Source of the DNA: Mycoplasma seminis
Lineage (GTDB): Bacteria; Bacillota_I; Bacilli_A; Mycoplasmatales; Metamycoplasmataceae
NCBI RefSeq assembly: GCF_030718845.1
Contig: NZ_CP132191.1
Span: 992,001 to 1,056,000, forward strand
Length of the DNA stretch: 64,000 nucleotides
Direction: 5' to 3'
Positions within the stretch are counted from its first letter, which is position 1. Each line of letters opens with the position of its first letter. The translations under genes were made by a program, and so were the position numbers. Below are positions 10,857 through 22,402 of the stretch, in pieces. The notes under the pieces are model-generated. The model saw nothing but the letters and a program-made list of their open reading frames with translations. It searched no databases and was not told the origin of the DNA.

Positions 10857-12632
10857 ATGAAGAAAAATAAATTAATTTTAACATCCGGAGTTATTACCTC
10901 ATTTATTAGTATTGCTCCTTGTATTTCGTGTTCTAAAATAGAAAAAGAAACAAAACCAATTAATATTCTTCCTCAGCCTGCAGAGGCTACTGAAATTGAG
11001 AAAATTAATAATAAACTATTAACTATAACTGGATTAAATTCTAAACTAGATAATAATATATCAACTTTGTTTGACATCAAAGGATTAAATGATGTTATAG
11101 ATTTTGTTAAAAAATATACATATACGAGTTATGTTAATAATTTAAAGAAATTAATTAGTGATATTAATATCAAAAATATAAAATTTGATAGTTTATCTAA
11201 AGAAGATAAAATAAAATATTGGGCTCAAATCAATATAATTAATAATTACATTAATTATTTTATTAATAAAGAAATATTACATTCATATCAGCCTATCGCA
11301 GTTCCTGCAGAAGCAAATTATCCTATTATTGACTTTGAAACAAAAACTAGAAGTATAAAAGAAACTATAAATCCTATTAATATTGACCAATTAGATAAAT
11401 TTTTACCAACTAATAATAAAAGTGAAATTAATATAAAACAAAATACTATCAATTATATAAATAAACATAAACCAGATCTTAAAACAATTTGAAATCAGCA
11501 AGCATATAACATTCTTAAAAATCATAAAGAAATAGAGTTAAATCTATTAAAATGTTTAGATTTAGAAACCCTAAATAATAATCAAAAATTTGTAAATAAA
11601 GATTTTTGAGATGTTGAAAACAATTGATATATCCAAAACATAAATAATAATGTCATTGATAAACCATCTTGATACCCTAAATATCAAATTAAAAATAACA
11701 AACTATTAACTGATTTAATTTGAAATAATAATCTTGTTTTTGCACCTCTTGCATATTGAAGCAATTCACAATCTAGCAATGTTGCAGATAGTATTTCTAT
11801 CCAAGAATTAAAATTAGATAGTAATAATTTAAGTGAAATTTATAATAGTGATGTTTTATCTTTTCAAGCAAAGAAATCTTTAAGAGATATTTTTGAAAAA
11901 TCTATTGCAAACAACAATATTCTTTTACACGAAGATTATGATGCAATCACAAAATACATTAATTCCAATCCTGATATTAAGGTTAAGTTTTACAAAATAT
12001 CAACCCCACTGAATGTTAGTGATAACACCGATATAAGTTTTAATTTCTTTCCGGGGATTAACAACCAATTATTTATTACCTATTTACCACAAAAATATAA
12101 ATATTTAATGGGCGATTATACTAATAATGATTTAATAGATTATTCCGAATATAAAGCACATTATTCAAATATTTTCGCACTGCAAGCTGAAAGATTTTTA
12201 AATAAAAAGATTTTTAATGCATCAGATTATTTAAAAGCTATGCAAAAGTATATAAATCAAGTATTTCAACCTGATAAGCAACTACAAATAAATCCACAAG
12301 AACCTATCGAAACTAAAGAATATATTATCCCTATTATTGATGATGATAAACAATTAGAAATACATTTTAATTCACTACATAGCATTGATGAATTATCATC
12401 ATTTGCTAGTCAAATGGAATTAAGTAGTTTTATCTTAAATTTTAAGAGCAATGCTGAAAATAAATTAGATAATTCAAATTACTTATCTCTAGAAAAAATA
12501 GGTCCCAACTTAATTGAATATTATAATTTCTTAGATCCTGATATTTTAAAAGCTTATGGTATTTCAAAAGATAAAGTTAATGATTATTCAGATATCAGTA
12601 TTGACTTACAAAGTATTTATCCTAAAAACTAA
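10857..12632 (+). CDS. Surface lipoprotein, unknown function
   Basis: 591 aa. The N-terminus MKKNKLILTSGVITSFISIA with APCISC gives a lipoprotein signal peptide with the lipidated Cys at about 26. The mature protein is Asn/Lys-rich, with no domain I recognise. Several Trp are TGA (11490, 11608, 11626 and others). An earlier in-frame ATG at 10821 would place 12 residues before the signal peptide and is unlikely to be the start. No good Shine-Dalgarno is visible. It is a single gene between the 5S terminators and its own strong terminator (12639-12687). Confidence 0.8.
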
Positions 12633-12638
12633 TAATAT

Positions 12639-12687
12639 AAAAAAGTTATATTTAACTTAAAAAAATATAAAAATATAACTTTTTTTA
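12639..12687 (+). terminator. Terminator of the lipoprotein gene
   Basis: Long stem AAAAAGTTATATTT...AAATATAACTTTTT followed by TTTATATTT. The thioredoxin promoter region follows at once. Confidence 0.8.
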
Positions 12688-12728
12688 TATTTATTATATA
12701 ATTTATATGTAGAAAAAAGGAGAAAATT

Positions 12729-13034
12729 ATGTTACATGAATCTAATAAAAAACAAGTACATGAAGCTTTAGCTTCAAAACCATCTTTACTTCTTGAAGTA
12801 TTTTATGCTTCATGATGTGGACCATGTAGAATGTACAAAGGTTCACTTGAAGAATTAGCAGAAAAACATGGTGTAGAAATCTATAGAATCAACATTGATG
12901 AATCTAGAGATTATGCCGCTGAAGCTCTTGTAAGTTCAATTCCATTTACTAGAGTTTACAGAGATGGACAATTAGTATCTACCTTTTTAGGTTACAAACC
13001 ATATGGAGAGCTAAAAGCAATCCTTGGATTATAG
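12729..13034 (+). CDS. trxA: Thioredoxin
   Basis: 101 aa, normal for thioredoxin. It reduces protein disulfides, with electrons from thioredoxin reductase. The redox motif WCGPC has Cys-30 and Cys-33, with the Trp encoded by TGA. The cis-Pro loop is SSIPFTRVYRDGQ. AAGGAG precedes ATG 12729. The last 84 bases of the gene lie inside the direct repeat made by IS1634-like copy 2. The gene itself is whole; a 3' fragment was left on the other side of the IS. Confidence 0.95.
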
Positions 13035-13130
13035 TAAACAAAAAATGAGCTAGAAATCCTAGTTCATTTTTAATTTAACTTTTCTACTAACGGGAGTAAT
13101 TCTTGCAATTTATCCACAATTCTTTGTTGT
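12951..13130. repeat. Left direct repeat flanking IS1634-like copy 2 (180 bp)
   Basis: Identical to 15002-15181. It holds the last 84 bp of trxA, the terminator at 13042-13071 and the last bases of hsdS. Confidence 0.95.
13042..13071. terminator. Bidirectional terminator between trxA and hsdS
   Basis: AAAATGAGCTAG-AAATC-CTAGTTCATTTT forms a 12-bp stem with one G-U pair and A/T runs on both sides. A second copy is in the right direct repeat (about 15093-15122) and serves hsdS. Confidence 0.8.
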
Positions 13131-15001
13131 CCTGAGTTTCGGAGTTTTAGTTCAAAAAATCTGTAAAAATTCAAATTAATTAAGATTTATATATCTACGA
13201 TATATGGATTTTTAATTTACTTCTAAAAAAGTCCTTTTATTTACTTGTATTACTTGTATAAAATGGTATAATATAGACATGAAAAATAAGTTTATAGTTA
13301 TCAAACACAAAAGAAAGAATCACACATATATTTCTATTGCAACATCAAATGGTTATGGAAAAGGATATGGTAACCAAGTTGGTATTGGTAGATTAGAAAA
13401 ATTAGAAGAGCTATCATCAAATCCGATAAATGTAATAAAAAATGTTTGTGAAACATTATCAATTACTAATTTCAAAAGAAAAAATCAAGCAAAGTATTAT
13501 GTTTGCATTAAATTCTTCAAAAACAGAAGTTTACAATGTAAACTATGGGATAAATATCCTTTATGATTTGATTAATAAATTTGAAATATTTGATGCACTC
13601 CCAAAAACAAGACATAAAGAGCTTAATAAAATTCTAAAATACACAATTGCAAGCAGAATAATTGATGCAAATAGTTATATTTCAATACATAAAAATAAGT
13701 ATAAATATGAAGATGCTCCAAACACTAGCAAAGATAGTTATTATGCCTTATTAAATCTTATCTATGATAATAAAGAAAACTTATTAAAAAGAATTAACGA
13801 AAAAGTTATTAAAAATACATCAAGAAAAGTTGAACTAGTTTTCTATGATTCAACAACTATGTATTTTGAAAGTTTTTCACGTTTAGGTCTTAGACATAGT
13901 GGTTATTCAAAAGATGGAAAATTTAAAGAAGACCAAGTTGTTGTCGGTATGGCTACAGATGAAAATGGTATTCCCATTCATATCGAAACCTTTAAAGGAA
14001 ATACTGCAAATTCTAAAACTTTCATTCCTTTTGTATTAGAAATGAGCAAAATTTATGAAATAAAAAATGTAACAATAATTGCTGATATAGGTATGTCTAC
14101 ATCAAGTAACATAAGATTTTTAGAACAAAAAGGGATAAATTACATAATTTCTTATCGTTTAAAATCGGGTGCAAAATCATTTAAAGATTTTGTTTTAGAT
14201 GAAAGTAACTATGTAGGTAATGAAAACTTTAAACACAAAGAAGAAACAATTGTTTCTCTATACAATAAAAAACGTCCTAATGGAAAATTAAGACGTAGAA
14301 TAGTTACATTTAGCAAAAAAGAGCTTTAAAAGATAAAGCTGATAGACAAAACTTAATTGATAATTTTAATAAATTGAAAAACAAAAATGGATTAGTTGAA
14401 ACCGGTAAATTAACTGGTGGAAAGAAATACAAATTCTTCAAAAAAGTAGGTAAAGCTTTTTATGAATTAGACTATAAAAAGGTTCAAGAAGATAGTCAAT
14501 TTGACGGTTATTATATTTATGAAACTTCGAGAATGGATTTAACGTCTGAAGAAATTGTTGAAATTTATGCAAAACAATGACAAATTGAAGAAAACTTCAG
14601 AACAATGAAATCATCATTACAAGTTAGACCTATGTATGTTTGAACAGATAAACATATTGAAGCACATATTTTATTATGTTTTATGTCTCTTGTTATCATG
14701 AAATTTTTACTTTACTCAGTTAACAAAACTCTAAAAGATACTGGTGTAATCGATAGATTTTCAAATGAAAGAGTTATAAAAGCAATTAAATCAGCTGAAA
14801 AAGTTGTAAAAGTTGTTGATGGTCAAATAAAAGAAGAAATTTATATACGAAATACTCAAAATTCAGATTATATTTCTGATTTCGAAACAATACAAACAAT
14901 ATTTTCAAAAATTGTACAAGTAATTTAGACATAAAAAATACGAATAGCCCTATTTTTAAGGACTATTCGTTTTTTAAACCTTTAAAACTCCGAAACTCAG
15001 G
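13131..15001 (+). mobile_element. IS1634-like insertion sequence, copy 2 (1871 bp, transposase broken)
   Basis: Both 19-bp inverted repeats are perfect (CCTGAGTTTCGGAGTTTTA). It has the same layout as copies 1 and 3. It lies between the convergent genes trxA and hsdS. Confidence 0.95.
13279..14928 (+). pseudogene. IS1634-like transposase, copy 2, two frameshifts
   Basis: Compared with the copy at 34970, one base is inserted near 13470 (CTAATTTC for CTGATTC) and one A is lost from the A-run near 14314-14320. The roughly 850 bases between are out of frame with both ends, so no full transposase can be made. Lys-270, next to the second catalytic Asp, is also replaced by Ile (ADIGMS for ADKGMS). 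The first Asp (FYDSTTMYF) and the C-terminal YAKQWQIEENF block are still encoded. The copy could be moved only by a transposase supplied from another copy. Confidence 0.92.
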
Positions 15002-15181
15002 AGAGTTTACAGAGATGGACAATTAGTATCTACCTTTTTAGGTTACAAACCATATGGAGAGCTAAAAGCAATCCTTGGATTATAGTAAACAAAAAATGAG
15101 CTAGAAATCCTAGTTCATTTTTAATTTAACTTTTCTACTAACGGGAGTAATTCTTGCAATTTATCCACAATTCTTTGTTGT
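15002..15181. repeat. Right direct repeat flanking IS1634-like copy 2, with trxA fragment
   Basis: 180 bp identical to 12951-13130. The first 84 bases (15002-15085) are a promoterless 3' fragment of trxA. Then comes a copy of the terminator, then the true 3' end of hsdS. Confidence 0.95.
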
Positions 15182-16692
15182 TCTTCAAGTGGAGGGAGGG
15201 GGATAAGGATTTTTTCAATTTTTTCTTTTGATAAGTTTTTTTGTACTGTTCCTTCTGCTAGTTTAAACATTTGGTTTCTTATATTCATTACATAATACAT
15301 TAAGTACTTATTCATTTCATCTATATATAATGAACAAGCGCAACATGCCTGATTAGTTGTTGCTTCTATATCTAAAATAGATACTTTTCCTGCTGTTGCT
15401 GTATACATAGCTACAACAATAGTTCCTTTTTTATGTAAAACTAAATTACATTCCGATACAGCTTTTTCTGTTATCAACTCAGATGTTTTAGTTAAAACAT
15501 CATCATTTAAGTCACCACTCTTTATTCAAGGAATACTTCCTTCAAAATAATATTCCTTTTTTGTTCTCAATGGAGTGCTTCCTGATTTTCATATACCAAT
15601 TTCCCCTAATCTCACTCAAGTTCAATTATTAGGTATCTCAAAAGGTATTTGTTCTGATATATCTATAACTTTATTATTTACTTTTTCATATCATTTATTA
15701 TTGTCTTTATAAATAAATGAAGAAGTTTTAGAAGCTTTTAATTTCTTTTCTTTTATTAATTCTTCTTTAGTATTGCTTATATCCTCAAGTAATTTACTTA
15801 CAGGTGTATCACTGTCTAATTGCTTAGTTATTTTTCCACTAATAGCATAATTAAGTAGAGATTTCTTTAGATTAATAGGAAAAGTTTTATCTAACTCTTG
15901 TAAAGAGTTATATAACTCAGTATACTGATTAATTAAAGGTAAAATATCATTTAATTTATCTACTATTCTTTGTTGTTCTTCAAGTGGAGGAAGGGGGATG
16001 AGAATTTTTTTTAAATTATTTAAAGAAATCCCTTCAATAATACCAGTTAAATTCGATTTAAATTGGTTGCTAAAAAATGATGCTTGTAATAAATTAAATA
16101 GATAATTGATTTCTCCTTTGTAAAGACTGAAATTAGCTAATTTATTACCGAAATACACATTTTTATTTGTTAAACCTATTTTTCTACCAGCAGAACCACC
16201 TTCGACACATAAAAGAACTGAAGGAGCTTTTGATAATTTAAAAATCTTTTGATATTCTAAAGGAATTTTAATACCATTTTCATAGTTTATTTCACTATCA
16301 AAAGATATGTCTTTAGTCGCAATATATGGAACACCTTCTTCAATATTAGTTAAATTTTTAGCCTTAAATGTAGCATTAATACTATCTCCAGTGTAAATAT
16401 TTGCAATAGTATCTAACCTCACTCAAGTTCAATTATTTGGTATCTCAAAAGGAATCTCTTCTGAAATATCCGCAACTTTATTATTTATTTTTTCATATCA
16501 TTTATTATTTTCTTTATAGATAAATGAAGAAGTTTTAGATGGTTTTAATTCATTATTTTGAATTAATCTTTGTTTTTCATTTTCAATATCCTCAAGTAAT
16601 TTGCTTACAGGTGTATCACTATCTAATTGTTTAGTTAGTTTTCCACTAATAGCATAATTCAGAATTGATTTTTTAAGTTGTTCTGGGGTCAT
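15121..16692 (-). CDS. hsdS: Type I restriction-modification specificity subunit
   Basis: 523 aa once TGA is read as Trp. It picks the DNA target for both methylation and cutting. The layout is the circular HsdS plan: an N-terminal half-repeat (LKKSILNYAISGKLTKQLDS), TRD1 from about 91, the central conserved repeat after LIPLPPLEEQQRIVDKL, TRD2 from about 358, then a second LIPLPPLEEQQRIVDKL and the end. The repeat PFEIPNNWTWVRL opens each TRD, and LNYAISGK-TKQLDSDTPVSKLLEDI occurs twice. Its ATG overlaps the hsdM stop by one base (TAATG). Two 240-bp direct repeats lie inside the gene. It is the only hsdS here. Confidence 0.95.
15611..15850. repeat. hsdS: Internal hsdS direct repeat, copy 1 (240 bp)
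   Basis: Closely matches 16418-16657 without net gaps. It encodes ISGK-TKQLDSDTPVSKLLEDI through FIYK-NNKWYEK to EIPNNWTWVRL, the segment in front of TRD2. Confidence 0.85.
16418..16657. repeat. hsdS: Internal hsdS direct repeat, copy 2 (240 bp)
   Basis: Partner of 15611-15850, encoding the segment in front of TRD1. Recombination between the two would remove or swap one recognition domain. Confidence 0.85.
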
Positions 16693-18158
16693 TATTTATC
16701 CTCTAAAGTAATTCCTAAAATATTACTAATTTCATCTAATACATTAGAAATTTTGCTGTTAATTTGATTTCTTTCATTTGTATATTTAGCAATTAATTCT
16801 TCAGGTTGCAATATAACTTCTTCAACATGTGGAACACCACATTGATCTAAATTGTAATTTAGTTCTTTTAACTCTTCAGTACTAAATCTTTTAGCTTTGT
16901 TATTCCCATCATTATCTAAAATATCATGTTTATTTTGAATTCACTGAGAAACTTCATCAAAGTGTTCTAATTTAATAGGTTTGGTTTTAGAAAAGGCTTT
17001 ATACCCTTTAGGCATATCCATTCTGTAGAATCAAACTTCTCCATTAGAAGGTTTTTTCTCAAAGAATAAAATATTAGTAGCTATTGAAGTATAAGGAGCA
17101 AATACACTTCCAGGAAGTCTAATTATTGTATGTAAGTTAAATTCACTAAGCAGTTTCTTTTTCAGATTACTTTTTGCATTATCTGTTCCAAATAAAAATC
17201 CATCAGGTAAAATAACAGCTGCTTTACCATTTTTCTTTAAACGATACATAATTACACCCATGAAAAGATCAGCTGTTTCACTTCCTCTGATATCAGAAGG
17301 GAAATTATCTTGTATTTCTTTTCTTTCACTTCCACCATAAGGAGGATTCATTAATACCACATCGAATTTTTCTTTTTCACTATATTCTCTAACATTTCTT
17401 TCAAGTGAATTTCCATGCAAGATATTAGGAGAGTCAATATCATGAAGTAATAAGTTTGTTATTGCAAGTAAATGTGGAAAAGGTTTTTTCTCAATACCAT
17501 AAAAGTTTTGTAAATAACTTCTATCAGCTGCAGAAGTTACTTTTTTATCTAAGTATTTAATACTTGAAGTTAAAAATCCTCCAGTTCCACAAGCAAAGTC
17601 GGCAATTGTATCTTTTAAACTAGGATCAACAACTTGCACAATAAAATCTGTTAATGCTCTTGGGGTATAAAATTCTCCAGCATTACCTGCATTTTGGATA
17701 TCTTTTAAAATAGATTCATAAATATCCCCAAATGCATGACGATCGCTTTTACTATCAAGTTCTAATTCATCTACTATATTAATAGCTCTACGAAGAGCTA
17801 CACCATCTTTCATATAGTTGTTTGCATCAGCAAATACATCTAGAACTATTCTTTTCTTAACAGGGTCGTTATCTTTAACTTCTAAGTTTTTTAATGTAGG
17901 AAATAATTCATTATTAACAAAGTTTAATAATGTATCCCCAGTCATATCACTTTTAGCTCAATTTCTTCATCTATACTTCTCTGGAATTATAGAAGTATAA
18001 TTTGGTTCCAGTATTTCTCATGTATTAGCTTCTTTAGCATCATATACTTTAAGAAATAACATCCATACCATTTGCTCAATTCTTTGTGCATCACCATTAA
18101 TACCAGCATCAGCACGCATAGTATCTTGCATTCTTTTAACAAAATTACTTATACTCAT
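16692..18158 (-). CDS. hsdM: Type I restriction-modification DNA methyltransferase subunit
   Basis: 488 aa. It makes N6-methyladenine at the site chosen by HsdS and is part of the HsdR2M2S1 complex. The N-terminal helical domain (MSISNFVKRMQDTMRADAG, then VWMLFLKVYD) is typical of HsdM. The SAM-binding loop is DFACGTGG (about 187-194) and the catalytic motif IV is NPPY (271-274). EFYTPRALTDFIV is another family signature. AAAGGAG precedes ATG 18158. It starts 9 bp after the hsdR stop and overlaps hsdS by one base, so the three are one operon. Confidence 0.97.
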
Positions 18159-18167
18159 GATTCTCCT

Positions 18168-20516
18168 TTAAATAATTATTTTTAATAAGTTATTAATTAA
18201 TTCATTATATTTATCTCTACCATCAAAGATTTCAATAATCTTTTTCATTCCGCCATAATTGCTAAGCGGATCTAATTCAAGTGTTTGTAAACTAATTAAA
18301 TCATTAATACCATTTTCTAAATATTTATCTAGTAACTTATCAACAACTTCTTGTTGTTGTTCATTTAAAGAATTAAATAATTTAGACTCTTTAATTAGTT
18401 TAATATTACCTTGTTTAGTTTTAGGTAAAACATTATAAGAAATAAGTCTGATAATATCAAAATTTTCAATATTATCATTGATATTTTTATAATCTTTAAT
18501 TAAATCAATATTTAACTCAGCTTTTGCAATTAAATCATTAATAAATAGTGGTTTTCTAGCTATATCAAGAGAAAGCAAAGCATTATTAAACTCTTCTAAA
18601 GTAGGATATATATTTAGAACTCTTTCTTTAGCTAATTCAAGATATTTTTCACTAGTAAGTGCAAAATCTTCACCCAGTGTTAAAACATTTTTATTAGTTA
18701 CATAAACCTTTTCACCATCTACAACATTTTTTACTCTAGGAGCAAAATCTCTAGATTCAAATGCTTCCGATATTACACTATTAACACTAGATAATTTAGC
18801 GCTATAAATTACATCTGGTAAAGCAAAGAATTCATCATTTTTAAGTAAATCAGTAGATTTACCAAAATCCATAATTACAAAATTAGTTTTATCTTTGAAT
18901 TCTTGTTGCATTTCTTCATTTTGATAAATAAATACTCTAGTTCCTCTACCAAGAATTTGTTTAAGTTTAATATCAGATTTAACTTCTGTATCTAAAACAA
19001 TTAACTTAACTGTTTTAGTATCTACTCCAGTTGAAAGCAACTCAGCTGTAGTTGCAATTACAGGATATTTTTCAAACGGATCACAGAAGTTCTCAATTTG
19101 TTTTTTACCTTCTTCATCATTTGATGTAATCCGAACAATATAATCTTTAGATAACTTATTAGCTTTAGACATTTCTTCAGCATTCATTTCTGCAAGTGCA
19201 TCACGCATATCTAAAGCATGTTGATCATTTTTACAAAAGACAATAGTTTTAGCATACGGATCATACTTTTGTAAATAATTAGTTATCTCTCTAGCTACTG
19301 TTCTATTTCTTTCTTTATAGAAATAACTTCGGTTCATTTGACCTTCACTTGGGGCTTGTTCAATTAATACACCATTATTATCTACTTGTCCAACTGTATT
19401 TGCAGCCTTCTCAACATCATCCATTTCAATTTGAAAAATCATATATGGTGCTAAATATCCATCATCAATTCCTTCTTTTAAAGAATAGGTATAAATAGGA
19501 TCGCCAAAATATAATCTATTAGAAGTGTCTTCACTTTCTTTTGGTGTTGCTGTTAATCCTATTTGAGTAGCTGAATCAAAATATTCTAAAATATTTCTTC
19601 ATTCAGAGTTTTCATTTGCTGAACCACGGTGACATTCATCAATAATTATGTAATCAAAGAAATCTTTTTTGTAATTTAATAAAGGATTTACATTATCTTT
19701 AGGGGTTAATTGTTGATATAAAGCAACATAAATTTCAGCAGCTGTATCATATCCATACTTTTTATCATTAACAATACGAATTAATTTATTTCCAAAACTA
19801 GAAAAACTTTTCATAGTTTGGCTAGCAAGTGCATCCCTATCACATAAGAATAATATTCTAGTATTTGGCTTATTAGCATTAATTGCTTGGATTATTCTTT
19901 TTGCAACAAATGTTTTACCAGTACCTGTAGCCATAACTAGTAAAATACGCTTTTGACCATTTGCTATAGCATTTAAAACACTATTGATAGCTCTTCTTTG
20001 ATAATATCTAGGTTTGTTACCATTTGAATCACTTACGGAAGCTTTATAGTTAATAAAATCTAAGTTTTCAGCTTTGATATTTTTTTTAATTTCTAAAAAT
20101 CTTTGAGTTAATTCTTCACGAGAAGGAAACTGATTTAATTCAATATCTCTTTCTTGGTAAGTATCCCCATCAAAAATAACTTCTCTAAATCCATGACCAC
20201 TAGAAGCATAGCAAAAAGGAACATCTAATTTCTTAGCATATTCTTTAGCTTGTTGAATACCTTCGGAATCATCATATTTAAAAGCTTTAGCTTCAACTAC
20301 AGCAAGTAATTGACCTTGTTTAGATTTCAAGACATAATCAGCTTTTTTAGGATGTTTTCTAGTTGTTGTTTCAGAATTAGTAATAATTTTTCCATCTGAA
20401 ATTGGAAATTCCATTTCAATACTATCTTTTCAGTTTTTAGATGGTGATTCCAATACAGGAGTTATATAAATTCTTTTTGTATCTTCTTCGCTTAAATTTA
20501 AATCTTTTTGATTCAT
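18168..20516 (-). CDS. hsdR: Type I restriction enzyme endonuclease/translocase subunit
   Basis: 782 aa. It translocates and cuts unmethylated DNA as part of the HsdRMS complex. The N-terminal nuclease domain has the PD-ExK pattern (ADYVL with Asp-60, then VVEAK at 74-77). The SF2 helicase motor follows: MATGTGKT (195-202), IIDECHRGS (DEAH-like box), VFCKN and ILGRGTRV (motif VI). The C-terminal helical part contacts the methylase. It is at the short end for HsdR, like EcoEI-type enzymes. TGA at 20438 and 19585 are Trp. It is the first gene of the operon and is read away from 20639; promoters must lie in the 122-bp gap. Confidence 0.96.
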
Positions 20517-20638
20517 TTTAACCTCATTATTAATACTTAAATTTTACTTTATTCTAAAGTAAATATATGCAGAAATAAATACTGAAAATTAATTTTTTTA
20601 TTTAATTTCTACTTATAATTTTTATATAAGGAGGTTAT

Positions 20639-21361
20639 ATGCTTTTTGATGTGATACTTTATTTAACAATAGGTTTTATTTTTAAAAGCGAAAACATGCT
20701 GTTTTACTATCAAATTTATAGATTCCGTAGAGGTCTCTTGTGAAATGAAACTAAATTACAACAACTCTTTTTTGATGGAACTTGAGAAGTATGAAAAAGA
20801 ATACGAAATAAATTTATAATTCCGACATTTATTTATTGTATTTCCATATTTTCAATTTTAGTAATACTACTAATAGTGTTTATATCATTAAATATTTCTG
20901 CTGGTCAAATTGTATGTACAGCATTATTATTTCTCAATATTATGTCATTAATAATTGTGGCTGTTTATTATCAAATTTATGTTAGAAAACCTAAAAAATT
21001 ATTAAAAGAATGAGAAAATCTTAATTCAAGTTTTCCGAATGAAAAATTATTTGATAATAAATTAGATTTAAATAATAATCAAGCACAACAAATTGATTTA
21101 ATTTTTGGTAAGCATAAATTCATTTATTTAAAAGATTCAGAATTTTATAATTATAAATATTCAGAAAGACCTTTAAATCTATCCATCGGTGGTGGTCATG
21201 TTTGATTTTTTCTATCAAAAAGCTATAAAGTTAAAAACAAAAAATATTTTATTTATAAATATATTATTCTTAGCAAAGATAACTTATTTTTAGATGGATA
21301 TGATTTTGATCCTCATATGTTAATAGATAATTACAAAACCTATGTACTTGAAGAGAAATAA
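20639..21361 (+). CDS. Membrane protein with two spans, unknown function
   Basis: 240 aa, with six TGA Trp codons. The start is ATG 20639 with AAGGAGG seven bases upstream. Near the middle are two adjacent hydrophobic spans (FIYCISIFSILVILLIVF and CTALLFLNIMSLIIVAVYY). A soluble C-terminal part follows, with SIGGGHVWFFLSKSY and LFLDGYDFDPHML. I do not recognise the family. The gene stands alone, divergent from hsdR, and ends in its own terminator (21365-21387). Confidence 0.8.
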
Positions 21362-21364
21362 TTC

Positions 21365-21387
21365 GCAAGCATTGCTTGCATTTTTTT
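21365..21387 (+). terminator. Terminator of the 20639 membrane gene
   Basis: GCAAGC-ATT-GCTTGC followed by A and T7, four bases after the stop. Confidence 0.85.
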
Positions 21388-21390
21388 GAC

Positions 21391-21412
21391 AAAAAAACGA
21401 TCCTTACGGACC
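21391..21412 (-). terminator. Terminator of tRNA-Thr
   Basis: Leftward, GGTCC-GTAA-GGATC is followed by G and T7, right after the CCA end of the tRNA. Confidence 0.7.
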
Positions 21413-21415
21413 ATA

Positions 21416-21491
<76 letters not shown>

Positions 21492-21538
21492 AATTACATT
21501 AATAATATAATATCAAAATATTATTAATGTAGCATTAT

Positions 21539-22390
21539 TTAATCTATGATTTTTAGCTCTTCTAATAAAGCTTTAAAAGCATCAAATCCAACTATTCTGA
21601 CATTTCTTTCAATAGCTTTTTTGTACTTATTTGTAGGAGTAGACATATCTCCATAAACAACAAATGATGTTGCTTTTGAAACTGTGTTCATTACTCTACC
21701 ACCATTAGAAGTAATTATATTTTCAATACTACTTCTACTATAAGGCATATTTCCTGTTAATACAATATTAAATTCTTCTAATAAATTTGAATCCATAATT
21801 CTAGCTGTTAAATCTGGTTTATTATTTTCAACAGTATAATCATAACTTATTACTCTTTTAGCATTATTTACCTGCGTGCTAGGTTTAAAAGTTAATTTTT
21901 CATAAACTTTTTGTGTACAAATAACATCCGCAAGAGCTCTATGATTTTGTTCTGCTGAATATTTAATATCATAATAATCACATAAATGACCTAGAGTATT
22001 TCTAGGTAAAGATAAATTTTGCCGAGCTAAATATAATGTATCTATTAATTCATTTTTAATACTACGAGATAGTTCTTTTTGTGCAAAATAATCTAAAAAT
22101 CCATAGTCAAAATTTATAATATTATGTCCAACAAGTGGAAGGTCTTGAATAAAATCTAAAAAATCTGCAAGTACATATTTAACATCACGTTTTCCATGTA
22201 ACATCGCTTTTGTTATATGAGTTTTTTGTGTAATAAAAGCTGGTAAATCCCCTTTAATACAAATTAATTCAGAAAATTCATCAACAATCTTTCCATCAAT
22301 TACTTTAATTGCAGCGATTTCGGTAATTTCACAATTTTTCGGTGAAAGACCGGTAGTTTCAATATCAAGTACTATATAGTTCTTTTCCAT
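21539..22390 (-). CDS. DnaQ-like 3'-5' exonuclease with C-terminal BRCT domain
   Basis: 283 aa. The DEDDh exonuclease fold fills residues 1-165: ExoI motif VLDIETTGL (Asp-8, Glu-10), ExoII VGHNIINFD, ExoIII HRALADV. A BRCT domain occupies about 200-283 (FNIVLTGNMPYSRSSIENII, ITSNGGRVMNTVSKATSFVV), as in the C-terminus of LigA. Such fusions occur in Firmicutes relatives as stand-alone epsilon-like exonucleases. The role is probably DNA repair or proofreading; the replicative partner cannot be told from sequence. It starts 12 bp after the ffh stop and is probably co-transcribed with it. Confidence 0.9.
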   Translation of the reverse strand: MEKNYIVLDIETTGLSPKNCEITEIAAIKVIDGKIVDEFSELICIKGDLPAFITQKTHITKAMLHGKRDVKYVLADFLDFIQDLPLVGHNIINFDYGFLDYFAQKELSRSIKNELIDTLYLARQNLSLPRNTLGHLCDYYDIKYSAEQNHRALADVICTQKVYEKLTFKPSTQVNNAKRVISYDYTVENNKPDLTARIMDSNLLEEFNIVLTGNMPYSRSSIENIITSNGGRVMNTVSKATSFVVYGDMSTPTNKYKKAIERNVRIVGFDAFKALLEELKIID

Positions 22391-22402
22391 AAGAAAAAGT
22401 GG

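Noticed and set aside
15002-15085. A second, short thioredoxin gene
   Set aside because: It is an exact copy of the last 84 bp of trxA without start or promoter, left by the IS duplication.
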